From: Micromussa lordhowensis
Taxonomy: Eukaryota; Cnidaria; Anthozoa; Scleractinia; Lobophylliidae
DNA: 64,000 bases
NCBI GenBank assembly: GCA_964020085.1
Contig: OZ026604.1
Span: forward strand, 26,528,697 to 26,592,696
Direction of reading: 5' to 3'
This document shows, one piece after another, positions 12,346-26,009 of the stretch. Made by a program: the position numbers and the translations under genes. The notes below the pieces were generated by a model. That model saw only the letters and a program-made list of their open reading frames with translations, had not been told where the DNA came from and ran no database searches. How positions within the stretch are numbered: the first letter of the stretch is position 1; each line of letters opens with the position of its first letter.

Positions 12346-13664
12346 CTTGGCAAACTAATGGCACCAAAGCACTCTTGGGGTCGGTCCGGGTCCACATGCA
12401 AAGTTTCGGAGCTGCGCGAAATCTCGCACTATGCTAACCAGCCCGTTTGCTAATTAGCCCAACTTTGCGGGCGTCGCAACTTTGCAAACTAATACCACCA
12501 AAGCACTCCCGGGGTCGGTCCGGGTCCAAATGCAAAGTATCGGAGCTGCGCAAAATCTCGCACTATGCTAATCAGCCCGGCAGATCCCCAGGCGTGGCCG
12601 GCTGGCTGACTAGTTAGCCGAGCTTGACGCGTGTCGCAACTTGGCAAACTAATGGCACCAAAGCACTCCTGGGGTCGGTCCGGGTCCACATGCAAAGTTT
12701 TGGAGCTGCGCAAAATCTCGCACTATGCTAACCAGCCCGTTTGCTAATTAGCCGAACTTTGCGCGCGTCGCAACTTTGCAAACTAATACCACCAAAGCAC
12801 TCCCGGGGTCGGTCCGGGTCCAAATGCAAAGTATCGGAGCTGCGCAAAATCTCGCACTATGCTAATCAGCCCGGCAGATCCCCAGGCGTGGCCGGCTGGC
12901 TGACTAGTTAGCCGAGCTTGACGCGTGTCGCAACTTGGCAAACTAATGGCACCAAAGCACTCCTGGGGTCGGTCCGGGTCCACATGCAAAGTTTTGGAGC
13001 TGCGCAAAATCTCGCACTATGCTAACCAGCCCGTTTGCTAATTAGCCGAACTTTGCGCGCGTCGCAACTTTGCAAACTAATACCACCAAAGCACTCCCGG
13101 GGTCGGTCCGGGTCCAAATGCGAAGTATCGAAGCTGCGCAAAATCTCGCACTATGCTAATCAGCCCGGCAGATCCCCAGGCGTGGCCGGCTGGCTGACTA
13201 GTTAGCCGAGCTTGACGCGTGTCGCAACTTGGCAAACTAATGGCACCAAAGCACTCCTGGGGTCGGTCGGGGTCCACATGCAAAGTTTCGGAGCTGCGCA
13301 AAATCTCGCACTATGCTAACCAGCCCGTTTGCTAATTAGCCGAACTTTGCGCGCGTCGCAACTTTGCAAACTAATACCACCAAAGCACTCCCGGGGTCGG
13401 TCCAGGTCCAAATGCCAAGTATCGGAGCTGCGCAAAATCTCGCACTATGCTAATCAGCCCGGCAGATCCCCAGGCGTGGCCGGCTAACTGACTAGTTAGC
13501 CGAGCTTGACGCGTGTCGCAACTTGGCAAACTAATGGCACCAAAGCACTCTTAAGGTCGGTCCGGGTCCAAATGCAAAGTTTCGGAGCTGCGCGAAATCT
13601 CGCACTATGCTAACCAGCCCGTTTGCTAATTAGCCCAACTTTGCACGCGTCGCAACTTTGCAAA
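12346..13664. repeat. Satellite domain III: regular 294-bp dimers before the HOR blocks
   Basis: Four and a half dimers in exact 294-bp register. The dimers around 12489, 12783 and 13077 are close to each other; the next, around 13371, carries the ggctaact...agttagcc inverted repeat that later marks the end segment of the HOR blocks. No gene. Confidence 0.8.
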
Positions 13665-16600
13665 CTAATACCACCAAAGCACTCCCGGGGTTGGTCCGGG
13701 TCCAAATGCGAAGTATCGGAGCTGCGCAAAATCTCGCACTATGCTAATCAGCCCTGCAGATCCCCAGGCGTGGCCGGCTGGCTGACTAGTTAGCCAGGCT
13801 TGACGCGTGTCGCAACTTGGCAAACTAATGGCACCAAAGCACTCCTGGGGTCGGTCCGGGTCCACATGCAAAGTTTCGGAGCTGCGCAAAATCTCGCACT
13901 ATGCTAACCAGCCCGTTTGCTAATTAGCCGAACTTTGCGCGCGTCGCAACTTTGCAAACTAATACCACCAAAGCACTCCCGGGGTCGGTCCTGGTCCAAA
14001 TGCGAAGTATCGGAGCTGCGCAAAATCTCGCACTATGCTAATCAGCCCGGCAGATCCCCAGGCGTGGCCGGCTGGCTGGCTAGTTAGCTGAGCTTGACGC
14101 GTGTCGCAACTTGGCAAACTAATGGCACCAAAGCACTCCTGGGGTCGGTCTGGGTCCACATGCAAAGTTTTGGAGCTGCGCGAAATCTCGCACTATGCTA
14201 ACCAGCCCGTTTGGTAATTAGCCGAACTATGCGCGCGTCACAACTTTGCAAACTAATACCACCAAAGCACTCCCGGGGTCGGTCGGGGTCCAAATGCGAA
14301 GTATCGGAGCTGCGCAAAATCTCGCACTATGCTAATCAGCCCGGCAGATGCCCAGGCGTGGCCGGCTGGCTGACTAGTTAGCCGAGCTTGACGCGTGTCG
14401 CAACTTGGCAAACTAATGGCACCAAAGCACTCCTGGGGTCGGTCCGGGTCCACATGCAAAGTTTCGGAGCTGCGCGAAATCTCGCACTATGCTAACCAGC
14501 CCGTTTGCTAATTAGCCGAACTTTGCGCGCGTCGCAACTTTGCAAAGTAATACCACCAAAGCACTCCTGGGGTCGGTCCGGGTCCAAATGCGAAGTATCG
14601 GAGCTGCGCAAAATCTCGCACTATGCTAATCAGCCCGGCAGATCCCCAGGCGTGGCCGGCTGGCTGACTAGTTAGCCGAGCTTGACGCGTGTCGCAACTT
14701 GGAAAACTAATGGCACCAAAGCACTCCTGGGGTCGGTCCGGGTCCACTAGCAAAGTTTCGGAGCTGCGCGAAATCTCGCACTATGCTAACCAGCCCGTTT
14801 GCTAATTAGCCCAACTTTGCGCGCGTCGCAACTTTGCAAACTAATACCACCAAAGCGCTCCCGGGGTCGGTCCGGGTCCAAATGCGAAGTATCGGAGCTG
14901 CGCAAAATCTCGCACTATGCTAATCAGCCCGGCAGATGCCCAGGCGTGGCCAGCTGGCTGACTAGTTAGCCGAGCTTGACGCGTGTCGCAACTTGGCAAA
15001 CTAATGGCACCAAAGCACTCCTGAGGTCAGTCCGGGTCCACATGCAAAGTTTCGGAGCTGCGCGAAATCTCGCACTATGCTAACCAGCCCGTTTGCTAAT
15101 TAGCCGAACTTTGCGCGCGTCGCAACTTTGCAAAGTAATACCACCACAGCACTACCGGGGTCGGTCCGGGTCCAAATGCGAAGTATCGGAGCTGCGCAAA
15201 ATCTCGCACTATGCTAATCAGCCCGGCAGATCCCCAGGCGTGGCCGACTGGCTGACTAGTTAGCCGAGCTTGACGCGTGTCGCAACTTGGAAAACTAATG
15301 GCACCAAAGCACTCCTGGGGTCGGTCCGGGTCCACATGCAAAGTTTCGGAGCTGCGCGAAATCTCGCACTATGCTAACCAGCCCGTTTGCTAATTAGCCG
15401 AACTTTGCGCGCGTCGCAACTTTGCAAAGTAATACCACCAAAGCACTCCCGGGGTCGGTCCGGGTCCAAATGCGAAGTATCGGAGCTGCGCAAAATCTCG
15501 CACTATGCTAATCAGCCCGGCAGATCCCCAGGCGTGGCCGACTGGCTGACTAGTTAGCCGAGCTTGACGCGTGTCGCAACTTGGAAAACTAATGGCACCA
15601 AAGCACTCCTGGGGTCGGTCCGGGTCCACATGCAAAGTTTCGGAGCTGCGCGAAATCTCGCACTATGCTAACCAGCCCGTTTGCTAATTAGCCGAACTTT
15701 GCGCGCGTCGCAACTTTGCAAAGTAATACCACCAAAGCACTCCCGGGGTCGGTCCGGGTCCAAATGCGAAGTATCGGAGCTGCGCAAAATCTCGCACTAT
15801 GCTAATCAGCCCGGCAGATCCCCAGGCGTGGCCGGCTGGCTGACTAGTTAGCCGAGCTTGACGCGTGTCGCAACTTGGAAAACTAATGGCACCAAAGCAC
15901 TCCTGGGGTCGGTCCGGGTCCACATGCAAAGTTTCGGAGCTGCGCGAAATCTCGCACTATGCTAACCAGCCCGTTTGCTAATTAGCCCAACTTTGCGCGC
16001 ATCGCAACTTTGCAAACTAATACCACCAAAGCACTCCCGGGGTCGGTCCGGGTCCAAATGCGAAGTATCGGAGCTGCGCAAAATCTCGCACTATGCTAAT
16101 CAGCCCGGCAGATCCCCAGGCGTGGCTGGCTGGCTGACTAGTTAGCCGAGCTTGACGCGTGTCGCAGCTTGGCAAACTAATGGCACCAAAGCACTCCTGG
16201 GGTCGGTCCGGGTCCACATGCAAAGTTTCGGAGCTGTGCGAAATCTCGCACTATGCTAACCAGCCCGTTTGGTAATTAGCCGAACTATGCGCGCGTCACT
16301 ACTTTGCAAACTAATACCACCAAAGCACTCCCGGGGTCGGTCGGGGTCCAAATGCGAAGTATCGGAGCTGCGCAAAATCTCGCACTATGCTAATCAGCCC
16401 GGCAGATGCCCAGGCGTGGCCGGCTGGCTGACTAGTTAGCCGAGCTTGACGCGTGTCGCAACTTGGCAAACTAATGGCACCAAAGCACTCCTGGGGTCGG
16501 TCCGGGTCCACATGCAAAGTTTCGGAGCTGCGCGAAATCTCGCACTATGCTAACCAGCCCGTTTGCTAATTAGCCGAACTTTGCGCGCGTCGCAACTTTG

Positions 16601-19541
16601 CAAAGTAATACCACCAAAGCACTCCTGGGGTCGGTCCGGGTCCAAATGCGAAGTATCGGAGCTGCGCAAAATCTCGCACTATGCTAATCAGCCCGGCAGA
16701 TCCCCAGGCGTGGCCGGCTGGCTGACTAGTTAGCCGAGCTTGACGCGTGTCGCAACTTGGAAAACTAATGGCACCAAAGCACTCCTGGGGTCGGTCCGGG
16801 TCCACATGCAAAGTTTCGGAGCTGCGCGAAATCTCGCACTATGCTAACCAGCCCGTTTGCTAATTAGCCCAACTTTGCGCGCATCGCAACTTTGCAAACT
16901 AATACCACCAAAGCACTCCCGGGGTCGGTCCGGGTCCAAATGCGAAGTATCGGAGCTGCGCAAAATCTCGCACTATGCTAATCAGCCCGGCAGATGCCCA
17001 GGCGTGGCCAGCTGGCTGACTAGTTAGCCGAGCTTGACGCGTGTCGCAACTTGGCAAACTAATGGCACCAAAGCACTGCTGAGGTCAGTCCGGGTCCACA
17101 TGCAAAGTTTCGGAGCTGCGCGAAATCTCGCACTATGCTAACCAGCCCGTTTGCTAATTAGCCGAACTTTGCGCGCGTCGCAACTTTGCAAAGTAATACC
17201 ACCACAGCACTCCCGGGGTCGGTCCGGGTCCAAATGCGAAGTATCGGAGCTGCGCAAAATCTCGCACTATGCTAATCAGCCCGGCAGATCCCCAGGCGTG
17301 GCCGACTGGCTGACTAGTTAGCCGAGCTTGACGCGTGTCGCAACTTGGAAAACTAATGGCACCAAAGCACTCCTGGGGTCGGTCCGGGTCCACATGCAAA
17401 GTTTCGGAGCTGCGCGAAATCTCGCACTATGCTAACCAGCCCGTTTGCTAATTAGCCCAACTTTGCGCGCGTCGCAACTTTGCAAACTAATACCACCAAA
17501 GCACTCCCGGGGTCGGTCAGGGTCCAAATGCGAAGTATCGGAGCTGCGCAAAATCTCGCACTATGCTAATCAGCCCGGCAGATCCCCAGGCGTGGCTGGC
17601 TGGCTGACTAGTTAGCCGAGCTTGACGCGTGTCGCAACTTGGCAAACTAATGGCACCAAAGCACTCCTGGGGTCGGTCCGGGTCCACATGCAAAGTTTCG
17701 GAGCTGTGCGAAATCTCGCACTATGCTAACCAGCCCGTTTGCTAATTAGCCGAACTTTGCGCGCGTCGCAACTTTGCAAACTAATACTACTAAAGCACTC
17801 CCAGGGTCGGTCCGGGTCCAAATGCGAAGTATCGGAGCTGCGCAAAATCTCGCACTATGCTAATCAGCCCGGCAGATCCCCAGGCGTGGCCGGCTAACTG
17901 ACTAGTTAGCCGAGCTTGACGCGTGTCGCAACTTGGCAATTTAATGGCACCAAAGCACTCTTGGGGTCGGTCCGGGTCCACATGCAAAGTTTCGGAGCTA
18001 CGCGAAATCTCGCACTATGCTAACCAGCCCGTTTGCTAATTAGCCTAACTTTGCGCGCGTCGCAACTTTGCAAACTAATACCACCAAAGCACTCCCGGGG
18101 TCGGTCCGGGTCCAAATGCGAAGTATCGGAGCTGCGCAAAATCTCGCACTATGCTAATCAGCCCGGCAGATCCCCAGGCGTGGCCGGCTGGCTGACTAGT
18201 TAGCCGAGCTTGACGCGTGTCGCAACTTGGCAAACTAATGGCACCAAAGCACTCCTGGGGTCGATCCGGGTCCACATGCAAAGTTTCGGAGCTGCGCAAA
18301 ATCTCGCACTATGCTAACCAGCCCGTTTGCTAATTAGCCGAACTTTGCGCGCGTCGCAACTTTGCAAACTAATACCACCAAAGCACTCCCGGGGTCGGTC
18401 CGGGTCCAAATGCGAAGTATCGAAGCTGCGCAAAATCTCGCACTATGCTAATCAGCCCGGCAGATCCCCAGGCGTGGCCGGCTGGCTGACTAGTTAGCCG
18501 AGCTTGACGCGTGTCGCAACTTGGCAAACTAATGGCACCAAAGCACTCCTGGGGTCGGTCCGGGTCCACATGCAAAGTTTCGGAGCTGCGCGACATCTCG
18601 CACTATGCTAACCAGCCCGTTTGCTAATTAGCCGAACTTTGCGCGCGTCGCAACTTAGCAAACTAATACCACCAAAGCACTCCCGGGGTCGGTCCGGGTC
18701 CAAATGCGAAGTATCGGAGCTGCGCGAAATCTCGCACTATGCTAATCAGCCCGCAGATCCCCAGGCGTGGCCGGCTGGCTGACACGTTAGCCGAGCTTGA
18801 CGCGTGTCGCAACTTGGCAAACAAATGGCACCAAAGCACTCCTGGGGTGGGTCCGGGTCCACATGCAAAGTTTCGGAGCTGCGCGACATCTCGCACTATG
18901 CTAACCAGCCCGTTTGCTAATTAGCCGAACTTTGCGCGCGTCGCAACTTTGCAAACTAATACCACCAAAGCACTCCCGGGGTCGGTCCGGGTCCAAATGC
19001 GAAGTATCGGAGCTGCGCGAAATCTCGCACTATGCTAATCAGCCCGCAGATCCCCAGGCGTGGCCGGCTGGCTGACTCGTTAGCCGAGCTTGACGCGTGT
19101 CGCAACTTGGCAAACAAATGGCACCAAAGCACTCCTGGGGTGGGTCCGGGTCCACATGCAAAGTTTCGGAGCTGCGCGACATCTCGCACTATGCTAACCA
19201 GCCCGTTTGCTAATTAGCCGAACTTTGCGCGCGTCGCAACTTTGCAAACTAATACCACCAAAGCACTCCCGGGGCCGGTCCGGGTCCAAATGCGAAGTAT
19301 CGGAGCTGCGCGAAATCTCGCACTATGCTAATCAGCCCGCAGATCCCCAGGCGTGGCCGGCTGGCTGACTAGTTAGCCGAGCTTGACGCGTGTCGCAACT
19401 TGGCAAACTAATGGCACCAAAGCACTCCTGAGGTCGGTCCGGGTCCACATGCAAAGTTTCGGAGCTGCGCGAAATCTCGCACTATGCTAACCAGCCCGTT
19501 TGCTAATTAGCCCAACTTTGCACGCGTCGCAACTTTGCAAA
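13665..19541. repeat. HOR block A (20 dimers, 5877 bp)
   Basis: First of five successive copies of a higher-order unit. Each begins with the same pair of marked dimers: gttagccaggcttg near 13790, then gctggctggctagttagctg near 14070. Its order is 4 head dimers, a 6-dimer segment expanded to 7 by one local duplication (around 15429), only the last two dimers of the later 5-dimer segment, 3 tail dimers, and 4 extra dimers. Three of those extras are the 293-bp form (18663, 18956, 19249). Length 17x294 + 3x293 = 5877 matches the distance to block B. Block phase is a convention. Confidence 0.85.
18663..19541. repeat. Island of three 293-bp dimers inside block A
   Basis: Short-form cccgcagatc units with gggtgggtcc and cgacatctcgc, as in domain I, but with the caaacaaatggcacc variant that is otherwise found only around 47.9-62 kb. 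It follows a cgcaacttagcaaac marker near 18650 that also recurs near 50560, 58580 and 61810. So a module of the second HOR family sits inside the first, either as a relic or by transfer between domains. Confidence 0.8.
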
Positions 19542-22500
19542 CTAATACCACCAAAGCACTCCCGGGGTTGGTCCGGGTCCAAATGCGAAGTATCGGAGCT
19601 GCGCAAAATCTCGCACTATGCTAATCAGCCCTGCAGATCCCCAGGCGTGGCCGGCTGGCTGACTAGTTAGCCAGGCTTGACGCGTGTCGCAACTTGGCAA
19701 ACTAATGGCACCAAAGCACTCCTGGGGTCGGTCCGGGTCCACATGCAAAGTTTCGGAGCTGCGCAAAATCTCGCACTATGCTAACCAGCCCGTTTGCTAA
19801 TTAGCCGAACTTTGCGCGCGTCGCAACTTTGCAAACTAATACCACCAAAGCACTCCCGGGGTCGGTCCTGGTCCAAATGCGAAGTATCGGAATTGCGCAA
19901 AATCTCGCACTATGCTAATCAGCCCGGCAGATCCCCAGGCGTGGCCGGCTGGCTGGCTAGTTAGCTGAGCTTGACGCGTGTCGCAACTTGGCAAACTAAT
20001 GGCACCAAAGCACTCCTGGGGTCGGTCTGGGTCCACATGCAAAGTTTTGGAGCTGCGCGAAATCTCGCACTATGCTAACCAGCCCGTTTGGTAATTAGCC
20101 GAACTATGCGCGCGTCACAACTTTGCAAACTAATACCACCAAAGCACTCCCGGGGTCGGTCGGGGTCCAAATGCGAAGTATCGGAGCTGCGCAAAATCTC
20201 GCACTATGCTAATCAGCCCGGCAGATGCCCAGGCGTGGCCGGCTGGCTGACTAGTTAGCCGAGCTTGACGCGTGTCGCAACTTGGCAAACTAATGGCACC
20301 AAAGCACTCCTGGGGTCGGTCCGGGTCCACATGCAAAGTTTCGGAGCTGCGCGAAATCTCGCACTATGCTAACCAGCCCGTTTGCTAATTAGCCGAACTT
20401 TGCGCGCGTCGCAACTTTGCAAAGTAATACCACCAAAGCACTCCTGGGGTCGGTCCGGGTCCAAATGCGAAGTATCGGAGCTGCGCAAAATCTCGCACTA
20501 TGCTAATCAGCCCGGCAGATCCCCAGGCGTGGCCGGCTGGCTGACTAGTTAGCCGAGCTTGACGCGTGTCGCAACTTGGAAAACTAATGGCACCAAAGCA
20601 CTCCTGGGGTCGGTCCGGGTCCACATGCAAAGTTTCGGAGCTGCGCGAAATCTCGCACTATGCTAACCAGCCCGTTTGCTAATTAGCCCAACTTTGCGCG
20701 CGTCGCAACTTTGCAAACTAATACCACCAAAGCGCTCCCGGGGTCGGTCCGGGTCCAAATGCGAAGTATCGGAGCTGCGCAAAATCTCGCACTATGCTAA
20801 TCAGCCCGGCAGATGCCCAGGCGTGGCCAGCTGGCTGACTAGTTAGCCGAGCTTGACGCGTGTCGCAACTTGGCAAACTAATGGCACCAAAGCACTCCTG
20901 AGGTCAGTCCGGGTCCACATGCAAAGTTTCGGAGCTGCGCGAAATCTCGCACTATGCTAACCAGCCCGTTTGCTAATTAGCCGAACTTTGCGCGCGTCGC
21001 AACTTTGCAAAGTAATACCACCACAGCACTACCGGGGTCGGTCCGGGTCCAAATGCGAAGTATCGGAGCTGCGCAAAATCTCGCACTATGCTAATCAGCC
21101 CGGCAGATCCCCAGGCGTGGCCGACTGGCTGACTAGTTAGCCGAGCTTGACGCGTGTCGCAACTTGGAAAACTAATGGCACCAAAGCACTCCTGGGGTCG
21201 GTCCGGGTCCACATGCAAAGTTTCGGAGCTGCGCGAAATCTCGCACTATGCTAACCAGCCCGTTTGCTAATTAGCCGAACTTTGCGCGCGTCGCAACTTT
21301 GCAAAGTAATACCACCAAAGCACTCCCGGGGTCGGTCCGGGTCCAAATGCGAAGTATCGGAGCTGCGCAAAATCTCGCACTATGCTAATCAGCCCGGCAG
21401 ATCCCCAGGCGTGGCCGGCTGGCTGACTAGTTAGCCGAGCTTGACGCGTGTCGCAACTTGGAAAGCTAATGGCACCAAAGCACTCCTGGGGTCGGTCCGG
21501 GTCCACATGCAAAGTTTCGGAGCTGCGCGAAATCTCGCACTATGCTAACCAGCCCGTTTGCTAATTAGCCCAACTTTGCGCGCATCGCAACTTTGCAAAC
21601 TAATACCACCAAAGCACTCCCGGGGTCGGTCCGGGTCCAAATGCGAAGTATCGGAGCTGCGCAAAATCTCGCACTATGCTAATCAGCCCGGCAGATCCCC
21701 AGGCGTGGCTGGCTGGCTGACTAGTTAGCCGAGCTTGACGCGTGTCGCAACTTGGCAAACTAATGGCACCAAAGCACTCCTGGGGTCGGTCCGGGTCCAC
21801 ATGCAAAGTTTCGGAGCTGTGCGAAATCTCGCACTATGCTAACCAGCCCGTTTGGTAATTAGCCGAACTATGCGCGCGTCACTACTTTGCAAACTAATAC
21901 CACCAAAGCACTCCCGGGGTCGGTCGGGGTCCAAATGCGAAGTATCGGAGCTGCGCAAAATCTCGCACTATGCTAATCAGCCCGGCAGATGCCCAGGCGT
22001 GGCCGGCTGGCTGACTAGTTAGCCGAGCTTGACGCGTGTCGCAACTTGGCAAACTAATGGCACCAAAGCACTCCTGGGGTCGGTCCGGGTCCACATGCAA
22101 AGTTTCGGAGCTGCGCGAAATCTCGCACTATGCTAACCAGCCCGTTTGCTAATTAGCCGAACTTTGCGCGCGTCGCAACTTTGCAAAGTAATACCACCAA
22201 AGCACTCCTGGGGTCGGTTCGGGTCCAAATGCGAAGTATCGGAGCTGCGCAAAATCTCGCACTATGCTAATCAGCCCGGCAGATCCCCAGGCGTGGCCGG
22301 CTGGCTGACTAGTTAGCCGAGCTTGACGCGTGTCGCAACTTGGAAAACTAATGGCACCAAAGCACTCCTGGGGTCGGTCCGGGTCCACATGCAAAGTTTC
22401 GGAGCTGCGCGAAATCTCGCACTATGCTAACCAGCCCGTTTGCTAATTAGCCCAACTTTGCGCGCGTCGCAACTTTGCAAACTAATACCACCAAAGCACT

Positions 22501-24833
22501 CCCGGGGTCGGTCCGGGTCCAAATGCGAAGTATCGGAGCTGCGCAAAATCTCGCACTATGCTAATCAGCCCGGCAGATGCCCAGGCGTGGCCAGCTGGCT
22601 GACTAGTTAGCCGAGCTTGACGCGTGTCGCAACTTGGCAAACTAATGGCACCAAAGCACTCCTGAGGTCAGTCCGGGTCCACATGCAAAGTTTCGGAGCT
22701 GCGCGAAATCTCGCACTATGCTAACCAGCCCGTTTGCTAATTAGCCGAACTTTGCGCGCGTCGCAACTTTGCAAAGTAATACCACCACAGCACTCCCGGG
22801 GTTGGTCCGGGTCCAAATGCGAAGTATCGGAGCTGCGCAAAATCTCGCACTATGCTAATCAGCCCGGCAGATCCCCAGGCGTGGCCGACTGGCTGACTAG
22901 TTAGCCGAGCTTGACGCGTGTCGCAACTTGGAAAACTAATGGCACCAAAGCACTCCTGGGGTCGGTCCGGGTCCACATGCAAAGTTTCGGAGCTGCGCGA
23001 AATCTCGCACTATGCTAACCAGCCCGTTTGCTAATTAGCCAAACTTTGCGCGCGTCGCAACTTTGCAAAGTAATACCACCAAAGCACTCCCGGGGTCGGT
23101 CCGGGTCCAAATGCGAAGTATCGGAGCTGCGCAAAATCTCGCACTATGCTAATCAGCCCGGCAGATCCCCAGGCGTGGCCGGCTGGCTGACTAGTTAGCC
23201 GAGCTTGACGCGTGTCGCAACTTGGAAAACTAATGGCACCAAAGCACTCCTGGGGTCGGTCCGGGTCCACATGCAAAGTTTCGGAGCTGCGCGAAATCTC
23301 GCACTATGCTAACCAGCCCGTTTGCTAATTAGCCCAACTTTGCGCGCATCGCAACTTTGCAAACTAATACCACCAAAGCACTCCCGGGGTCGGTCCGGGT
23401 CCAAATGCGAAGTATCGGAGCTGCGCAAAATCTCGCACTATGCTAATCAGCCCGGCAGATGCCCAGGCGTGGCCAGCTGGCTGACTAGTTAGCCGAGCTT
23501 GACGCGTGTCGCAACTTGGCAAACTAATGGCACCAAAGCACTGCTGAGGTCAGTCCGGGTCCACATGCAAAGTTTCGGAGCTGCGCGAAATCTCGCACTA
23601 TGCTAACCAGCCCGTTTGCTAATTAGCCGAACTTTGCGCGCGTCGCAACTTTGCAAAGTAATACCACCACAGCACTCCCGGGGTCGGTCCGGGTCCAAAT
23701 GCGAAGTATCGGAGCTGCGCAAAATCTCGCACTATGCTAATCAGCCCGGCAGATCCCCAGGCGTGGCCGACTGGCTGACTAGTTAGCCGAGCTTGACGCG
23801 TGTCGCAACTTGGAAAACTAATGGCACCAAAGCACTCCTGGGGTCGGTCCGGGTCCACATGCAAAGTTTCGGAGCTGCGCGAAATCTCGCACTATGCTAA
23901 CCAGCCCGTTTGCTAATTAGCCCAACTTTGCGCGCGTCGCAACTTTGCAAACTAATACCACCAAAGCACTCCCGGGGTCGGTCAGGGTCCAAATGCGAAG
24001 TATCGCAGCTGCGCAAAATCTCGCACTATGCTAATCAGCCCGGCAGATCCCCAGGCGTGGCTGGCTGGCTGACTAGTTAGCCGAGCTTGACGCGTGTCGC
24101 AACTTGGCAAACTAATGGCACCAAAGCACTCCTGGGGTCGGTCCGGGTCCACATGCAAAGTTTCGGAGCTGTGCGAAATCTCGCACTATGCTAACCAGCC
24201 CGTTTGCTAATTAGCCGAACTTTGCGCGCGTCGCAACTTTGCAAACTAATACTACTAAAGCACTCCCAGGGTCGGTCCGGGTCCAAATGCGAAGTATCGG
24301 AGCTGCGCAAAATCTCGCACTATGCTAATCAGCCCGGCAGATCCCCAGGCGTGGCCGGCTAACTGACTAGTTAGCCGAGCTTGACGCGTGTCGCAACTTG
24401 GAAAACTAATGGCACCAAAGCACTCTTGGGGTCGGTCCGGGTCCACATGCAAAGTTTCGGAGCTGCGCGAAATCTCGCACTATGCTAACCAGCCCGTTTG
24501 CTAATTAGCCTAACTTTGCGCGCGTCGCAACTTTGCAAACTAATACCACCAAAGCACTCCCGGGGTCGGTCCGGGTCCAAATGCGAAGTATCGGAGCTGC
24601 GCAAAATCTCGCACTATGCTAATCAGCCCGGCAGATCCCCAGGCGTGGCCGGCTGGCTGACTAGTTAGCCGAGCTTGACGCGTGTCGCAACTTGGCAAAC
24701 TAATGGCACCAAAGCACTCCTGAGGTCAGTCCGGGTCCACATGCAAAGTTTCGGAGCTGCGCGAAATCTCGCACTATGCTAACCAGCCCGTTTGCTAATT
24801 AGCCCAACTTTGCACGCGTCGCAACTTTGCAAA
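19542..24833. repeat. HOR block B (18 dimers, 5292 bp)
   Basis: Exactly 18x294 bp between the block-start markers at 19542 and 24834. Segment order is 4 head dimers (19542-20717), one 6-dimer segment (20718-22481), one 5-dimer segment (22482-23951) and 3 tail dimers (23952-24833). It contains each segment once, so it is the simplest complete form and the best stand-in for the precursor of blocks C and D. Confidence 0.88.
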
Positions 24834-26009
24834 CTAATACCACCAAAGCACTCCCGGGGTTGGTCCGGGTCCAAATGCGAAGTATCGGAGCTGCGCAAAA
24901 TCTCGCACTATGCTAATCAGCCCTGCAGATCCCCAGGCGTGGCCGGCTGGCTGACTAGTTAGCCAGGCTTGACGCGTGTCGCAACTTGGCAAACTAATGG
25001 CACCAAAGCACTCCTGGGGTCGGTCCGGGTCCACATGCAAAGTTTCGGAGCTGCGCAAAATCTCGCACTATGCCAACCAGCCCGTTTGCTAATTAGCCGA
25101 ACTTTGCGCGCGTCGCAACTTTGCAAACTAATACCACCAAAGCACTCCCGGGGTCGGTCCTGGTCCAAATGCGAAGTATCGGAGCTGCGCAAAATCTCGC
25201 ACTATGCTAATCAGCCCGGCAGATCCCCAGGCGTGGCCGGCTGGCTGGCTAGTTAGCTGAGCTTGACGCGTGTCGCAACTTGGCAAACTAATGGCACTAA
25301 AGCACTCCTGGGGTCGGTCTGGGTCCACATGCAAAGTTTTGGAGCTGCGCGAAATCTCGCACTATGCTAACCAGCCCGTTTGGTAATTAGCCGAACTATG
25401 CGCGCGTCACAACTTTGCAAACTAATACCACCAAAGCACTCCCGGGGTCGGTCGGGGTCCAAATGCGAAGTATCGGAGCTGCGCAAAATCTCGCACTATG
25501 CTAATCAGCCCGGCAGATGCCCAGGCGTGGCCGGCTGGCTGACTAGTTAGCCGAGCTTGACGCGTGTCGCAACTTGGCAAACTAATGGCACCAAAGCACT
25601 CTTGGGGTCGGTCCGGGTCCACATGCAAAGTTTCGGAGCTGCGCGAAATCTCGCACTATGCTAACCAGCCCGTTGGCTAATTAGCCGAACTTTGCGCGCG
25701 TCGCAACTTTGCAAAGTAATACCACCAAAGCACTCCTGGGGTCGGTCCGGGTCCAAATGCGAAGTATCGGAGCTGCGCAAAATCTCGCACTATGCTAATC
25801 AGCCCGGCAGATCCCCAGGCGTGGCCGGCTGGCTGACTAGTTAGCCGAGCTTGACGCGTGTCGCAACTTGGAAAACTAATGGCACCAAAGCACTCCTGGG
25901 GTCGGTCCGGGTCCACATGCAAAGTTTCGGAGCTGCGCGAAATCTCGCACTATGCTAACCAGCCCGTTTGCTAATTAGCCCAACTTTGCGCGCGTCGCAA
26001 CTTTGCAAA

